Shown: positions 35,609-49,663, counted from the stretch's first letter. The stretch: 64,000 nt of DNA from Albula goreensis (GCA_022829145.1 CM040755.1:9744563-9808562); one strand, 5' to 3'. Made by a program: numbers and translations. The notes: generated by a model not told the origin, from the letters alone.

Positions 35609-38600
35609 GTAAGTATAACGTTATTTTAATGGGATATATCTTGCTATTCCTAAACTATCATCAACTCTAAACACGAAGCTTTTTGACAGAGATACATTAT
35701 GTGGAATCATTCCAATTTCATTGTGTTTTTTCTAATCTACGTATTAATGCAACACTTCAGCTGTACTGTTTTTTTTTACAAGCAAGTTAAGTGTTAACAG
35801 AACATCCCGCTGTGCCAAAGCACTACACCACAACATCGGCACAGTTTGGCTGTGCTGAGAAGTTACATATATATATATTTAGCAAACATAATAGCATTAA
35901 CCATGGAATGCTTAATTTATAGCATGTTTTAAAAATGCATTACAACTTTAGTGTGATTCGCATGACTTTTGAACGGTCTGCACTGCCGTGAATCGTCACT
36001 AAAATTTAACAAAACAGCCAAAGTGATCGATGAGAAGTATATTTTCATGGGTAAGCAAAAATAACCCATACATATCAGTGTCTGTACCTGACCTTCTAGT
36101 GCCTATGTGACACCCTGTGTAACCATTTCGTTAAGAATAGCACAGGGAAGCTTGTCATGAAAATAACCATAAAGGGGAAAAGTCGTTCATTTGCTATTGC
36201 CAGCGGCAGCTAACCAATTATTCATGTTAAGCAATCTTACCCCCATTACGAACGATTTTCTCTTGTTTTCAGTTGCGCATTAACTAAAAACTGATTTACA
36301 ACAACGCAAAACATGTTTGTTTTTGTTGTCTTAACAAAAGATGATTAGAGGTGATTTGGTCTTTCTGTCACTTTATGGTCTGTTCTTTTAAAGTTTAACC
36401 GACTGACACTTGTAATCTGATTAATTATAATACATTTACTACCACTTATCAAACGGCTAATTAGCCAAATTTTACTTTGGGCAAATGTGGACTTCCGTAA
36501 GAAGATAAAAAAGAACACTCTTCTAATGAAGTGACATGGACAAAAAGGGACATGCGTGCGTGTCTGTATGACATACTCTGTATGATATATACTCTAAACA
36601 TTCGAATAGACTGGCCCATCAGTTATCCAATGCCAATTCGGAGATTGGCTTGATTGTGTGGTTTTATCCAGGTAAACCACCATCATCAGTGGCAAGGTTT
36701 TGTAAAACCGTTTTGATTTGTCATTTGTCTTAGGTCAGAGGAAATTCCAAATGTCATGTATCGCAATTGATTTGGTAACTGTTATTTAAGGTTGTCCTTG
36801 CGTTTAAAACAACAAAATATAGATCCACGCTTTATTCAGTAATTGCCATGTATAAATTAACTTTACACGTCTGAGTAGACTGCTGAACCTTATCCTAGCT
36901 ATACAGACAAAAAAGATGTCAGAAATCTATTAAAAAATGTTTTTTTACAGGATTAACCAAACCAGTGGCTCAATGTCATTCAACTTTTCTTTAGATTGAT
37001 AGTAAATCTCATTGACCTCTGTTAGGATTTAATCTTGCTCCTTCTCCAAGGTCTCAATCAATCGTGACTTGATTCTTTGTAAAAGTCAAACGGGCACTTT
37101 TCTTAATCGCCTACGGTTCGCATTTAGACTAAGGTAATTGCAGTAGCGGTACTTTAGCCCATTATACACAGAGAGCAGGAGTGAGAGGGAAAGAGAGGTT
37201 GAGGGAATGCTAGAGAATGGTGGGAAACAGCCCCTAATCCTGCAAATCTACGTGGGCGTCATTATTTCTAACCGTAGAATATATTCTCATTTAAAAAAGT
37301 CCTGTGAAATGAAGAAACATATAACATATAGTGCTCAGTCTTTAATCAGAGAGATGTATTTCAGAATAAAGTCCTTAGTTTCTAATGCATTTGTGGAAAT
37401 CCATTCTATAGAAATCAATCAGTTTAAACAATACTTTGGTCTTGTCTCCGCAGGCATATTAGAGATCACAGCGGTTGACGTTGGAGTCGTGGCGATAAAG
37501 GGTCTATTCTCGGGAAGATATCTTGCCATGAACAAAAAAGGACGTCTTTATGCTTCGGTAAGTGTTACGTCACATCTGTGAAAGCCGGTTGTAGATCTTG
37601 AGAAGGAAGTTTTCGATAACAAGTGCCATTTTTTTTTATCTTGGCTAATCAGCAGACCCAAATGATGCTAAATTGCATAGATCTCACCAATCAGAAGTCT
37701 TTGATATCAGAGTTTCCCTTGACCAACACTTCCTCAATGGCTCTTCAAAAGCAGGGGCAAAACACAATGCAGAACAAGGAATGAGCATGCAATAAATTGC
37801 ACTGGCTTTATCGTTTGGGTGTTTCAAACACATTTGCTTTCTGAATGGTATGGTGTAGTTTAGATTTTGACAGCACCAAATTAATCTGGGAAACCAGAGC
37901 TCACCACAATATGGGCTAGTGAGATACTGCAGCTCTTTATATCTCACTTCCTCCTATTGAAGGATATCCCATTCATTCACAGAATGAATCATCTTTATTA
38001 ATGTCAAAGAATGGCTGTAAACCACCATTTAATTACAATGACTCTGATGGTCATTCCACCCCTTTGCTGTGCACAGTAGTTATGAGAACAGGTTTTGGAG
38101 CATGAAGACATGCATTTCATTTTGTACAATCCCTAAATGTCCTTTCCATGTTGTATGCCCTGTTGAGTTACATATTAAAGGGTAGTGGGTGCACTGTCTT
38201 GCAAGGGTCAACATACTTTTAATTGAAGTTTAATCATAGTAATTAAACACTAGGCAACTACAATTTCAGTTGTTGATAACAGAAAATTGTGCTTAGGAAA
38301 ATAGGCATGTTGTCATTGGGGATATGTCAATAACTGTGAAGTAGGACATTTAGATGCAAATGCTGACAGTCCCCCCTCCTCCCCCCACAGGAAGTCTTCA
38401 ACCAGGAGTGTGAGTTTGTGGAGCGAATCCATGAGCTGGGCTACAACACGTATGCCTCCCGGCACTACCGCACTGCACCGCCGTCCCCAGGGGGTGGCCG
38501 GCGAAGGGCTAGTGCCGAGAGACTGTGGTACGTGTCCATCAACGGGAAAGGCCGGCCCCGAAGGGGCTTCAAAACCCGCCGGACGGAGAAGGGCTCTCTC

Positions 38601-38768
38601 TTTCTGCCCAGGCTGCTTGGCAACAAGGACCACGAGATGGTGCACCAGTTCCGCACCAATCACCGGTACCGGGAGAATATCCTGAGGCCTGCCGGGAGAG
38701 CTGAGCGCAGGAGGCGCCGGCACCGGCACAGAGCTGCCAAAGCTGTGGTTAAAGAGCATGAGGACTGA
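35332..38768 (+). CDS. fgf3: Fibroblast growth factor 3 (three coding exons, 252 aa)
   Basis: Coding sequence joins 35332-35608, 37454-37557 and 38391-38768. Fgf3 is a secreted heparin-binding ligand, acting mainly on b-type FGF receptors, needed for otic placode, hindbrain and pharyngeal patterning. Residues 1-18 are a hydrophobic signal-type segment. The beta-trefoil core starts near [19 protein letters not shown] (64-82) and continues through [16 protein letters not shown] (94-109), GRYLAMN (113-119) and the FGF3-typical [14 protein letters not shown] (138-151). [14 protein letters not shown] (178-191) and LFLP (197-200) follow. Conserved core cysteines are C68 and C134. A basic tail at 226-244 resembles the nuclear/heparin-binding tails of FGF3. 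The ATG has A at -3 and G at +4. Length matches fish Fgf3. Odd points are extra cysteines C33, C39 and C63 and no N-X-S/T sequon. Confidence 0.97.
35609..37453 (+). other. fgf3: fgf3 intron 1 (1845 bp)
   Basis: GT-AG intron, AT-rich, with an (AT)n run near 35,868-35,878. No nested gene is visible. The upstream frame of exon 2 remains open within the intron end, but that is not coding. Confidence 0.9.
37454..37557 (+). CDS. fgf3: fgf3 coding exon 2 (104 bp)
   Basis: Starts after CCGCAG with GC completing Ser93 and ends at TCG (Ser127) before GTAAGT. The 104-bp size is the standard middle exon of this FGF subfamily. It encodes residues 93-127, including [11 protein letters not shown]. Confidence 0.96.
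37558..38390 (+). other. fgf3: fgf3 intron 2 (833 bp)
   Basis: Phase-0 GT-AG intron ending in a strong C-rich polypyrimidine tract directly before CACAG. An octamer ATGCAAAT lies at 38353-38360. Confidence 0.9.
38391..38768 (+). CDS. fgf3: fgf3 coding exon 3
   Basis: Encodes residues 128-252 and a TGA stop at 38766-38768. It includes an FGF3-type proline/glycine/arginine-rich loop (154-168) and the arginine-rich C-terminal tail (226-244). The exon is markedly GC-rich compared with its introns. Confidence 0.96.
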   Translation, partial: EVFNQECEFVERIHELGYNTYASRHYRTAPPSPGGGRRRASAERLWYVSINGKGRPRRGFKTRRTEKGSLFLPRLLGNKDHEMVHQFRTNHRYRENILRPAGRAERRRRRHRHRAAKAVVKEHED

Positions 38769-39295
38769 TACAGCACCCTTACAGATGGAGGTAAAAGAAA
38801 AAAAAACTCTCTAAGGCTCAACGTGACATGCCCTACCGGGCTGACTCAAACTCCTACCATGTAAGCCAGAAAACTGACACACCACCACAATTAAAATATG
38901 GGGAAAGGACACAACTTTTTAATGGCACAACAAGTAAGAAACACTTTGATGTGATAAGGTCGTGTATTTACCGTGTACATATAAATAAGTTAATGTGACC
39001 AAAATCAAAACTGCTGGATTTCTTTTTGTACTTTTTTGTATCACATGGAAACCACTTAGTTGGGTTTTTTGGAACCTGTGCTGTATTTTTTAAATGTATA
39101 ATTACTGTATATTTGTGTACTATAGCTTTCTGTATTATTCTTGTTTCAGTAATGACCAGTTTAATCTGTATAAATGTTTCTGGCATCCAACATGGACTGA
39201 GTAGATGTGCTTAGGCTGGCAAAGGTGTGTTAGTTGAATAAAACTAGAAGTTGGCATACAGTAAAGCACTTTTTAGTTATAACACTAGTAATAAA
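38769..39295 (+). other. fgf3: fgf3 3'UTR with poly(A) signals
   Basis: AATAAA hexamers occur at 39237-39242 and 39290-39295, giving a 3'UTR of about 0.5 kb if the first is used. Further AATAAA copies near 39,820 and 39,855 could serve a longer form. The true end is not determined by sequence alone. Confidence 0.6.
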
Positions 39296-42200
39296 TAACT
39301 AAATAAATAAATACCCAAGGAAAAAAACATGAAAAAACATGACTTAAAGTTAATTAAATGACCTATGTGACAGCCTACTGCATAAATTTACTTTGTATAT
39401 TACTAATGTTATGCATATTTATTTGGTTTCATTACGTTTTTTAAATTATTGATGACACAGTTTCTACATTTACAAATGTTATTGGTTTTGCATTTCTTTT
39501 TTATCAAAAGGTCTCACTTATTAAAATGAAATTATAATTTTTAATTGGTCTCAGAAGTACTGTTTCTACATCATTTATAAAATGACATTTTGGAATTTCA
39601 TAAGCTAGTTTTAAAAAAAAACATTGAGTATTGTGCCCTCTGAAATCTTTGTCTGTCTACACAAATTAAATGGTAATACTTGTCTTTCACAGCAATGTCT
39701 GGGGAAATGAGTACTTTCATCTTACAAGACACAAATTGAGTGGTAAACTAGAGTGTAGTGTAAGACTTTCAATGCTGTATCAATCACAGGGGAATACAGT
39801 TGGAGAGCATTCTTGTTGTAATAAAATGATTAAATTATTCAAGGAAAAGTCAACAATAAATGATATGGCATCAGACTGTACATATTGTGTCTTTTTATTC
39901 AGTTATTCTTATTTATCACACAGCTAAATGTTCAATGTTAGAGCATTGCTGATGGAGTGCTTTCTGTCCGTTATTACTCATGTGACCTTTGTTAAAGCTG
40001 AATTAACACTGAACATTGTACAATGCAGTAGGCTATTGATGTAGACTGTTTTATACACATTGGGAAACATACATCATTTGCCATAGGAAGGAGCATTGAG
40101 ACAGTGGTCCATTGCTTGTCTCTCTTGCATGCCATATCCCGTGTTGCACCTCCTGTGTATCTGATCTCACCTTTGCTGTATAAAACAGGTTTTGCTGCAG
40201 CATTGCTGAATGAAACATCTCTTGAGATTATAACCAAACACTCTTTGTAGCTGCTCTGAACTGTTTTTGGTGACATCACATTTTATGGAGGGAGAAATGG
40301 AGAGCTGCAGTTTCTGATGGGGGAAAGCTAAAAAGACCAGATGAAGCAGCACTTCAGAAAGGTGTTTGGATTGTTGCTTTTTTATTAATTAATTTATTTG
40401 TTTTTGGCCCCAGTGACTGAAACTCTAAAGACTGGAGTCTCTAAGGTGGGGAGAGATGGTCTCACAACAGACACAGACTACACAGAAATCTATAGAAAAA
40501 ATTGGTTATCCTATACTTTGTAGGTTTGAAAGCTTCCTGGCTTTGACAATGGCCACATCTCTGGGGAAACATGGGAAGATATTTAGCCTGGGACATTCTT
40601 TTGCTTTTCAAAACGACTAATGCCTAAAATCCAATAAACAAGGCAATTCCCCAATGAAGAAAAAAAAACTGTGTCATAGAAAGTTACACATTGCTATAGT
40701 CTGCTATGAATGCCAAACTCTAATATTACTTAACAAGAATGCAGAACTTTAGATAAGTGGAAGGTATTTGAATGAGCTTTTGTGTTCTCGGCCTCTGTCT
40801 TACTTTCAACAATCAGCTGCATCTTTGAAAATGCAGGCCTTAAAAGATCACGTCTTACAGAACAAAACCTCAAATGTTCCCCTCTTCTCATGATTCTTAA
40901 ACCGCCCTAATTATGCTGATGTTGAAATGCTCTGCTGTAATAATTGGGTAATAAAATATAAGCTTAGACATAACACCCTTTGGGAGGATAAAACAGATGT
41001 AAATATTGGCCACATAAAAAGCTTGAAACTCATCATATAATTATCCCTGAACTATGAGTTCTAGCAATATTTGTGGTGAAAATACACCACTGATCAAAAA
41101 GAAGTACAGATAACCACAACCATATTTTGTCATTTTGAATTCCACAGAAAGTGGATAAAAATGGATAGAATTTCCCAAATATTGCCTTCCATGAAAGCAA
41201 AATTACATTTGAACTATATCAGTTGATGCATACAGTGAGAATTTCTTTACTAGATAATGCAGAAGAATAATGATATTGAACCTAAAAGGCCTGTTAAATC
41301 ACAGGTAATTAAGAGAGATTAAAATTTTACATTATATTTGATAAGATTACTAAATCCAGAGCAAAATAATATTTAATCAAAGCCAGCAAAGCTAGCAATA
41401 ATTACCCATTATCATTATACACATATCAAAGTAAAACTAAAAAGGGCTTAGGACTGATATCTCCTCAAGTAATTTTTTATCGTTAAAAATTCTCTATACA
41501 AATTCCAAATAAAGAATACTGAATTATTAAAAGTCCAGAAAAGAACAACTAAGGGAAATAACCCAAATTACACCTAATATGCATGGAAAAAATCAGTCTA
41601 TTTACATGACTGTTAGTACAACTGGAAGATGGTGTCAAAAAAGCGAGGAAAAAGCGCTTAGCTGTTTGCATTCAGTTAGTGTGTCTTCCTAATCCCCTAA
41701 TCGCTTGAGCTAACTTCCATTCAGTGACTGTCTATCATGGTTCTGAATGTCCACGTGTAGTATCTCTATGGGCATCTTGGCCTTATTAGTTCACTGGCTT
41801 CAAACAGGTAAACAGAAGCTCTAGAGTTAAGGTTCTGGGTCTTGATCAAGGAATTTGCAGTGACCCGTGGCACAATAGTCTGTGTGTAGCCATGTCAAGG
41901 GGTCAGAGGTGCTCATTAACGCAGTTGTGAAACATTTCCTCCCATCACACTGTGGCCTGGACCCAATCATGTTTGCTTTGACATCCGCCAAAGCATCCTA
42001 TCCCTAATCAGACAAGGTATAAAACTGGGGGGAATAAAACAATAAAACATGGAAACCTTTTTAAAACAAAACCCATCTCCTGTGTTCAAATGAACATGCT
42101 TCATAGAGTGGACAGAAAGTCTGACCACATGGCTACCTGCCCTGGATGATTTAAGCCCAAGATCCCTAAAACCATTCATCTGAATGAATGGAAGGATGGG

Positions 42201-42464
42201 TATTCAGCGGACTTACACATCAGGCATGTCTTTTTAGGGAATTCAGTGAAATTATTTTCTCTGTGGTCATTTTGAATGAGAGACACTGCTTTGAGATCTT
42301 CAACTGGATCTGGGCTCATCTATTATTGGAGGACCTATTATTGGAACTGTTCGGATAGAAACAGATGAGTCATTTAAAATGATACGACTCCATCCTCTTA
42401 ATATATTGCCCTTTTCCAAGAAGAGGAAGAGACCCAAGATCACCTTTGCTTGCCTTGCATATAT

Positions 42465-42615
42465 CTGTGTGTGTGCGTGTGTGTGTTTGTGTGCACTGTG
42501 TACATGTGTGGTACTTGCATGCGTGTGAGTGTGTGTGTGTGTGTTTGTGTGAATGCCCACATGTATATGCATGCATGGTGCATGTGTATGTGTATATGCT
42601 AGTACATGTGTGTTA
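42465..42615. repeat. Imperfect (GT)n microsatellite
   Basis: A GT-rich tract interrupted by CG, CATG and TATG steps. Cysteine/valine- or histidine/threonine-rich open frames through it are artefacts. Confidence 0.9.
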
Positions 42616-43621
42616 TCCCCACAAAAAAACCCAACGAGAAGAACGTTATCAGATGCCAAGATGAGACCTCCAACAGAACGTCAGGACATTAATGAAAGAT
42701 GGCCCAATTAAAAACACAGCCATTCAGCCTCTCCCCATGAAGTCCCCTGGCCTTTCAGAGTCCTACCCTCATGCCTGCCTAATTGGTGTAGTCAAGAATG
42801 CCTCCTGTACAAAACGAGGGAGGGCTTTGTCTGCCCTGCCGTCTGCGTCTGTTAGACTGAAGCGTTTGACCTCTCAGCACTGACCATGCTCACTTTGTCA
42901 AGACTGACAGATGCTTTAATCTGTTCAGATTTGTTTTTTCACTGAATGAACACCTCAGGAAAAAAATAACTAAATCTAACAGGTCTAGTATCAAATGCGG
43001 TGTTATTTTATGAACTAACAAAAAGCATTCACACATAGCATGCTTGGTTGATTCTGGTTGATGAATAACATGTCCTGTTTGGCTGTATCTATGACCCAAA
43101 TGCACTTTGCACTCTCTTGTTTCAGTTTTGTATTCATTTTGGTTTTCATTCTCACCACTACTTCAGCATAGATAGCTTGCCCCACAACCTTTGAGAAACT
43201 CCCCATTAGAGTGACTTAAACTGACCCTGATGCTAATGTGTATATACTTACATTAGTTTTTTTTACATTTAAAGCCCTAGTTTAATTTTTATTATTATTT
43301 ATTATTTTTAAATGATGTTTGCCAGCATTAAAACAGAAGCAACTTGTCATTAAATGATGACATATAATTTCAGTACAGGAACAACACTCACTTTAGAATG
43401 CTCTTGTAGTTCTACTGGGACTGCCACCTTGGCAGTGGACTTACCACTGAAATTGCAGATGACTACATGAGGATAAGAACTCCTCATAGTTTTCAGCATC
43501 CTCATTTTGCTCACAAATAAAATGATCATAACATTCAGGTGTCATTCCAGAGGCAGAAACATTGTTTGTGTTCTCTGTGTGCCTCATGCAACTATGCAGC
43601 TCATGCAGTAACAATATTCTA

Positions 43622-43634
43622 CCACTAGAGGTCA
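43622..43634 (+). promoter_or_regulatory. CTCF-like motif between fgf3 and fgf4
   Basis: CCACTAGAGGTCA matches 12 of 13 positions of the CTCF core consensus CCASYAGRKGGCR, with one mismatch in the GGC. About two such 12/13 matches are expected by chance in a window of this size, so support is limited. Confidence 0.3.
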
Positions 43635-45130
43635 AAATAGTTACAGAAATTATTCACAGTCCCCATTCAGGCCTCAGTTTTATCAATTTATGATAATATA
43701 CTAATAATACGTAAATCCATAGCCTAATATTTTGGATATGTCTATCCTTACTATATATTTTAAAAACTCCATTCAATGTCTTCCATTGCTGGCAACAGCT
43801 GTTATTATACTTGTCAAATAGGGGGGATTTCCCAGATGCCCATATATGGAATATAAGGTTTAAAAAAAGACATAGGCAAGTATCCCTCCTCCAGGTCTGG
43901 CAAGACCACTTTGCAGCATTAACCAAAAGAAAGACTCAACAGTGCTGGACCACACATTCAGTTAACCAAGGAGCAAAGATAAGTTTTACTACTTTTCCTT
44001 CCAAGTATCGGACATTGTGCATCCATCCTTGTATGAATACGATTCTGTGTGAGGCTCAGGGTTTAGTATTTTTCCATGAGGAAGCATCCAGTATAAATGC
44101 CTTGAACTATGAGGAATGCATTTTAGAAAGTAATTGAGCAGATATGACATTTTGACAAAACATTCATTACCACAAGCAATAAAACCAACAGGGTTATAAT
44201 TAGAGTGTAGTACTTGGATTATTGTCTTAAATCACTTACTCATTGCACTTGCACTTTTCTCATTTTATGCATATTTAGGATAAATGTGTAAACTAGTTTG
44301 AAGTTGTAACCCCTTCAAAGCAGCTGATATGTGTTGAATAGTATGATTTGACAACCCCATGATAGTGATAAAACAGAACAAACACTCCCCCTCCTTCCCA
44401 TACACACACACATGCAAGCACACAAATACAAATATTAGCAGCACACAATATGACACACAATGGAGAAAAAAATAATGAAGAAAAGTACATTTTGTATTAT
44501 TTGCATTAACATTTAATTTAAATATTAGACTACATTCCATAACCAAACAAAGCCTAAAAATTATCATCAAGCCTTCTGGATTCTCTGCAATTGTTACATT
44601 AGATTGTGGAAGGAGCCAGTAAAACACACATGTCTGAGAAGGATGTGCTTTTTATATTAAGATTGTTTAATAATATTATTTTACATTGTTAAGAGTCCAT
44701 TTTACATAAACACCACAGCACCTGTTTGTCATTTTGAAACAGCAATATCCACATTATATGATAAATTACCCTCTTACTAGTTCATAGACAGCCAATGCTA
44801 CCTGTGTTCCTGGTGCAAGTAATCATGCAGAGAAGCATGCAAATATGTCATGCATATACTTCACAGACACACTGACATAGCAGATTTGTAATTTATTTAA
44901 CATATTTATGTGATAGTAATTGAATATTCAATATGAACATATATTTGAAGCTATATGGGGGATTTGATAATCAACACCTCCACAGACTGCACTTGCAAGA
45001 AGCATGCTCTGAGACTCTAAACCACTCTGTAAAGTATGCTATTGATTCACATATTAACAAAAATATTTGTGCTTTATTATTACTTTTAAATAATTGAATA
45101 TGTTATATAGCATCATACATTCAAGCTTCT

Positions 45131-45154
45131 AATTCTGGAAAGAATTCTGGAAAG
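45131..45154. repeat. Exact 12-bp tandem duplication
   Basis: AATTCTGGAAAG occurs twice head to tail. Each copy contains TTCTGGAA, a STAT-type TTCNNGAA palindrome, so a pair of such sites with 12-bp phasing results. Confidence 0.85.
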
Positions 45155-45176
45155 AACATGTTTTCTTTCCTTATCT

Positions 45177-45221
45177 TAATAATAATAATAATAATAAATA
45201 ATAATAATAATAATAATAATA
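45177..45221. repeat. (AAT)n microsatellite
   Basis: Trinucleotide AAT run with a single AAAT interruption. Confidence 0.95.
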
Positions 45222-45741
45222 CATTGATGTTGCACAGTATTGTACTTGAATCACAACTCTGTTAATTTCTCTAAAGCTTGATTCTCGACAGCACACATAA
45301 TACATAGCCATGTGGAGGACTTCTGCGTAACTTTCCTCTATGTAAATAAACAATTAAGGCAAGCTTAAGGAAAATAATTTTTGAACACCATAAATATCCT
45401 GAGATGAATTTTTACAACACGAAAAAACATCAGGCATTTCATTAAATAAAATATTATCAAAGAAATTCGTGTGTAGTTGACACATTCATATTGCTAATAT
45501 CCAGAAATGTTAGAAACCACAACGAAACATCAAATTTCAACACGATGAATAAGAGGATTTGCACTGTGCAATGTATCTCAGTGGCCTAAGGAGGGCAGTA
45601 TGATCGATGCGATTTGCATCAAACCATTAGGCAGCAAGGTAATCATCCAGCGGAAATTCTTGATCATTTTTCATACAACGCCCAAACACACTTACTTTCC
45701 GAACCTATGATTACATTTTGTGCATACCCCGTCTAAATGAG

Positions 45742-45760
45742 TTTTTTTTTTTTTTTTTTT
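45742..45760. repeat. Poly(T) tract of 19
   Basis: Uninterrupted T run about 4 kb upstream of fgf4. A GTTCAAGGTTCAAGG repeat (two receptor-like GTTCA half-sites) lies just right at 45797-45811. Confidence 0.9.
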
Positions 45761-45799
45761 GCCAGAGATAAGTGAGAAATGGGTAAGGTATGAAACGTT

Positions 45800-48700
45800 C
45801 AAGGTTCAAGGAGAGATTCCACTTGTCAAGTAAACGGTGAAACAAATAGTTATTTGTGGATCAGTTCGCAGCTCAGCAATCCCGGATGCACAAAACTCAA
45901 ATGAAAATTTAAGACAAGTCCCAAATTCCAGCAATCCCAGAGGTTTTTAAACTGAATCCAAATACAAAAATGTTCCACCCTCATCCATGTCGACAAGGGT
46001 GAGTGTTTGCTCCAGAACCACAGGTATGCTGGAATACAACGAAATACAATCATTTCAGACATAAATACTAATCATATCAATTACACTAAAAAAACTGACA
46101 TAAAAAGGAATCACATGGAAAATATAAATATTTGCACTGTCAATGATTTAATCAGAACGTGTCAACTCAGTGGGTTTATACACAACATTTCAAAGCCATC
46201 CGGAAATTTCGCTCTAATTAAAATAAGAGGTTGAAACACACCTTCCCTTTAAATGTTATGCAAAAGCTTGTTCAATAGTCGACTAATAAGACCTATATTC
46301 AATTAATTTTTTTCTCTCATTTATAAACGCATTACCTAAAACACTGCCTATAGTTTAAAAGCATTGGCCATAAGGAGACAGCCCCTTTTAAGACACTTAC
46401 CCCAATGAAAAATGTATTTGAGTCAGAACCTTAAATTGAACATGCATCGTTTAAGGACAACAAACCTGATTTCGGGTTCAAGTTTTAATAAGCGCGGAAT
46501 GAAACTGCAGCACCATGGAGAGCGGCAAAATTGGACTGAAACAAATGCTGAAGATCAACCGTAAAATCTTCACAATGCTCGCAATATAGAGGACATAATC
46601 ACCATGCAGCAAATGATGCTATTCTTCCAAATTACTTGCAGAATTAATACATTTCTCGCATATTACTAGAAATCTTGGACTCTCAAGGCAGCCGACCGTG
46701 GTCTGTTGAATGAAGCAAGAGATGAGAAAACCATTTTTCAGTGAACAAGTATTTTGGAATGTTTTCAGTGAAATGACTGATTTACAGCCCTTTCAATTAC
46801 ATGTACATATTTGAATGTTATTTTAATTATTTAAAATACATTGCAACTTTGAAAATACATCTGGTGTCTATGATATCACCCATACAATATAATAATTTTA
46901 ATTAACATTAGCCTACATACATAATATGTTATTAAGTTCTGCTTCATTTTTCGAAGTAATCGCTATTTCGGTTGCACTTGCGTATATTGTTATTTAAACT
47001 CACAAATCCATCAAACTAGTTCCGAAAAAATGTCTTTCATACTTATGGAAGCGTACCATTTGTTACAATAGTTAAAATCCCTTGCATGATTTAAACCCAT
47101 CGGTTACTTAATACATATTACCCCAAATAAAAACAAAAACGTTTAATCCCAGGAGAAACAATTGTTATATCAAGGATTATGAGTTTTTGATTCATTGCCA
47201 TGTAGTCTTCAGATTTTCTCCCAAACATGCACGACTTGTTGAGTGTCATTGTAGTAGGATGCTCTGATCTAACTCAGTGACTGTAGTGATCGCAATAGCA
47301 CAATACGTCACAATGAAGCGGTTTGATCTTACAACTCGATACAAGCAGAGGTTTTCTACAGAAGCACACAGAGATCAAATGAACCGACAGAAAAAGACGC
47401 GTCTTGTGTACATATGGCCCATCAGCGGGCAGCATTTAGTGAACCAGCGAACCCTGGATGTGAGAAGTCGCTGGGCGACAGGATGAGCAATTTGGGGTTG
47501 GGCCCCAAGATCTGACGGCATTCCACATTGATATTTGCGGGAGAAAGTTCTCTTATATAGAGGCATCCAGTCGTGAACGTGAGAAAACGTTTTCATGCGA
47601 AACCCCTGCTCAAGGACTAAATCTTTTTTATAGATATATAATTACGCAGCCAAGTTTACTTTGAGGTAGCTACTTATAAACGTTTCCCTGTGCGTAATAA
47701 TGATTTGCAGACAATTGACTATCTTCTTCATAGTCATAGATCAAAGACATGTCTTTGAATGATAAAGAGTGGGCTGCATAGTGGTTATTTTTTGTCACGT
47801 CTTTTCTTTATTCGATTTCACAAAACGGATAGACAATCTGCATTTGATTACATGTGCCGCTGTATGATAAGACTGTGGGAGTTCCCCGGCCACTGAATAC
47901 CGTTCAGCAACGCTTGTGTTGGTCTTGAGATCTGTACAAATGTTTTTGACCCTGATGTTAAGACATGCGTTTCATACTGAGAATAGTGGAACAATGTTTC
48001 GAAACAAAGGAGATAACAGTTGCACTTCTTCAAACAAGCTTCGAAAAGGCGATACATAGGGCTGGCATACATTTTAGGGCCGTCGCATCAGTATTTCACA
48101 TTTTTTTGGGGTGACACACTATAGATTACCTCCAGTCGTTTGGGGATTACACAATTGGGGTACTGCAATACAAATATGACAAGCTGTTACAGAATGTCTA
48201 AACCCCTTAAATAAAGCTCGTGTCTTAGCTTTGAGATTTACCTGACAATTATGTCTTGTCTGATCTTCTGTGACTAATTGTCCTCCACCAATTTCGCGTC
48301 GAGCCGAAAGAAACACTCATCGCGTGGAACAGGTGCAAACGCCACTATGCCATTAACATTTACGCTTTTCTTTCAAACGATCTGTGAGCTAAAAAGGGCA
48401 ATAGACCCCGCTAGGTGTAATGCGTCACACTTTGGGTACAAATTGCGAAAGGAACTTTGATGTTCTCTGCCTTGGACTGCCATCTATGTTTGTATATACT
48501 GTTCTGTATGGTGCATTAAATTCAAGTGGCACCCTCCTCAGAGTCACACTGCAGAGAACAACTACACTATGGTTTGGCAAAAAATACAGACAATATAATG
48601 TGGCCAATTATGCATGCAGAGATAAGGTCGGTAAGGTCTGCAGCTTTCGCACCAACTTTAAGTTTCACCTTGCCTACAGCTGTTCCATTTTGCGTAGCAC

Positions 48701-49660
48701 CATCTACTCCAAACAGCAGGGAATATGCTTTACGTGCACAGGCCAATGCCACCCCAGGACATGGAAGGATTCTGACTCATGACCCGATAATTCATGCTTT
48801 AGTACACCGGTTTTTGTCCTTTAGAAGATCGTTTGACACACACGCAGCATGAGCGTGAGGAATGTTCAACGACAAGAGATAATGTGCTGTGCGGACGAAA
48901 TCCTACCAGTCTCATTAAAAACAAGGCACAGGTATCCCTCTTATAAATTAGTATGTCGAAATAATGGTTGAAAATAAGTCGGGTTGACCGGTTTCAATCA
49001 TCACTTCTTCATAACACGCATACTCCGCAGACAGCCGAGCTTTACACAAGAAACTGGAGAGTGTACAGTCACGACGGCAGACTCTATAATGCTAATCCCT
49101 ACACAGTGTTGATATTAATCAGAAAGGACATGTACTTATCATGCTTATAAATATTTTATTTTGTCTCATTGTTCTATATACAAGACGGGGTTATTCTTTT
49201 TTTCAAATCAGTCTAAAAGTAGAATGCCACAAGTCGTAGAATTCAACTTTTGTTTTTTCCTGTTATTGTTCATTTATAGAACTGTCTCCTGTTGCACTCT
49301 ACAGTCTGTTGGCTTTGTAATTTCCTATTTTACATCCACCCATACATAAATTATTTTATTTTTTTGCTGATAATGAAGGAAGTTTTACACAAAGAAAACT
49401 CATATGCCCTGTAGCCAAGGCAATGCAGCCACTAAATTCCGAGAGTTTCACAATGTGTGACTGTGTTCTTGACCAAGGCATTGTTTTCATGCAAAGCTCC
49501 GCTCACATTAACATTTGTAAGCGAATTCAGTTTTGTTATCTGAGCGAGATGAAATTTGACATTTGTTGCCCTCCTCTGTTCTACCACGCTCTGGTCAGAC
49601 ATTAAAAGAAACAAGTCCTGGGGCGACGATTGTATTAAAGCTGACTGAAGACTGCCCCGT
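45800..49660. promoter_or_regulatory. fgf4 upstream region
   Basis: No exon is recognised, although several frames of 60-120 codons stay open between about 47.3 and 48.9 kb, where CpGs are more frequent. None resembles a known family. A TCF/LEF-type GATCAAAG lies at 47738-47745 and octamer-type ATTTGCAT at 45612-45619. It probably contains fgf4 regulatory sequence, by position. Confidence 0.4.
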
Positions 49661-49663
49661 GCT

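Larger units (their letters stand above)
39296..45800. other. fgf3-fgf4 intergenic region, proximal part
   Basis: No coding exon is recognised. AT-rich DNA with the GT microsatellite at 42.5 kb, an inverted repeat ACTGCCA/TGGCAGT (43420-43436), a CTCF-like motif at 43622 and simple repeats near 45.2 and 45.7 kb. Confidence 0.55.

Noticed and set aside
37207..37453. N-terminal extension of fgf3 exon 2 as an alternative first exon
   Set aside because: The open frame upstream of the CCGCAG acceptor is AT-rich intron sequence without resemblance to FGF3; the junction with exon 1 restores a conserved serine.
48420..48782. 120-codon open frame upstream of fgf4
   Set aside because: No resemblance to known proteins, other frames on both strands also open, and no gene is expected between fgf3 and fgf4 by synteny.
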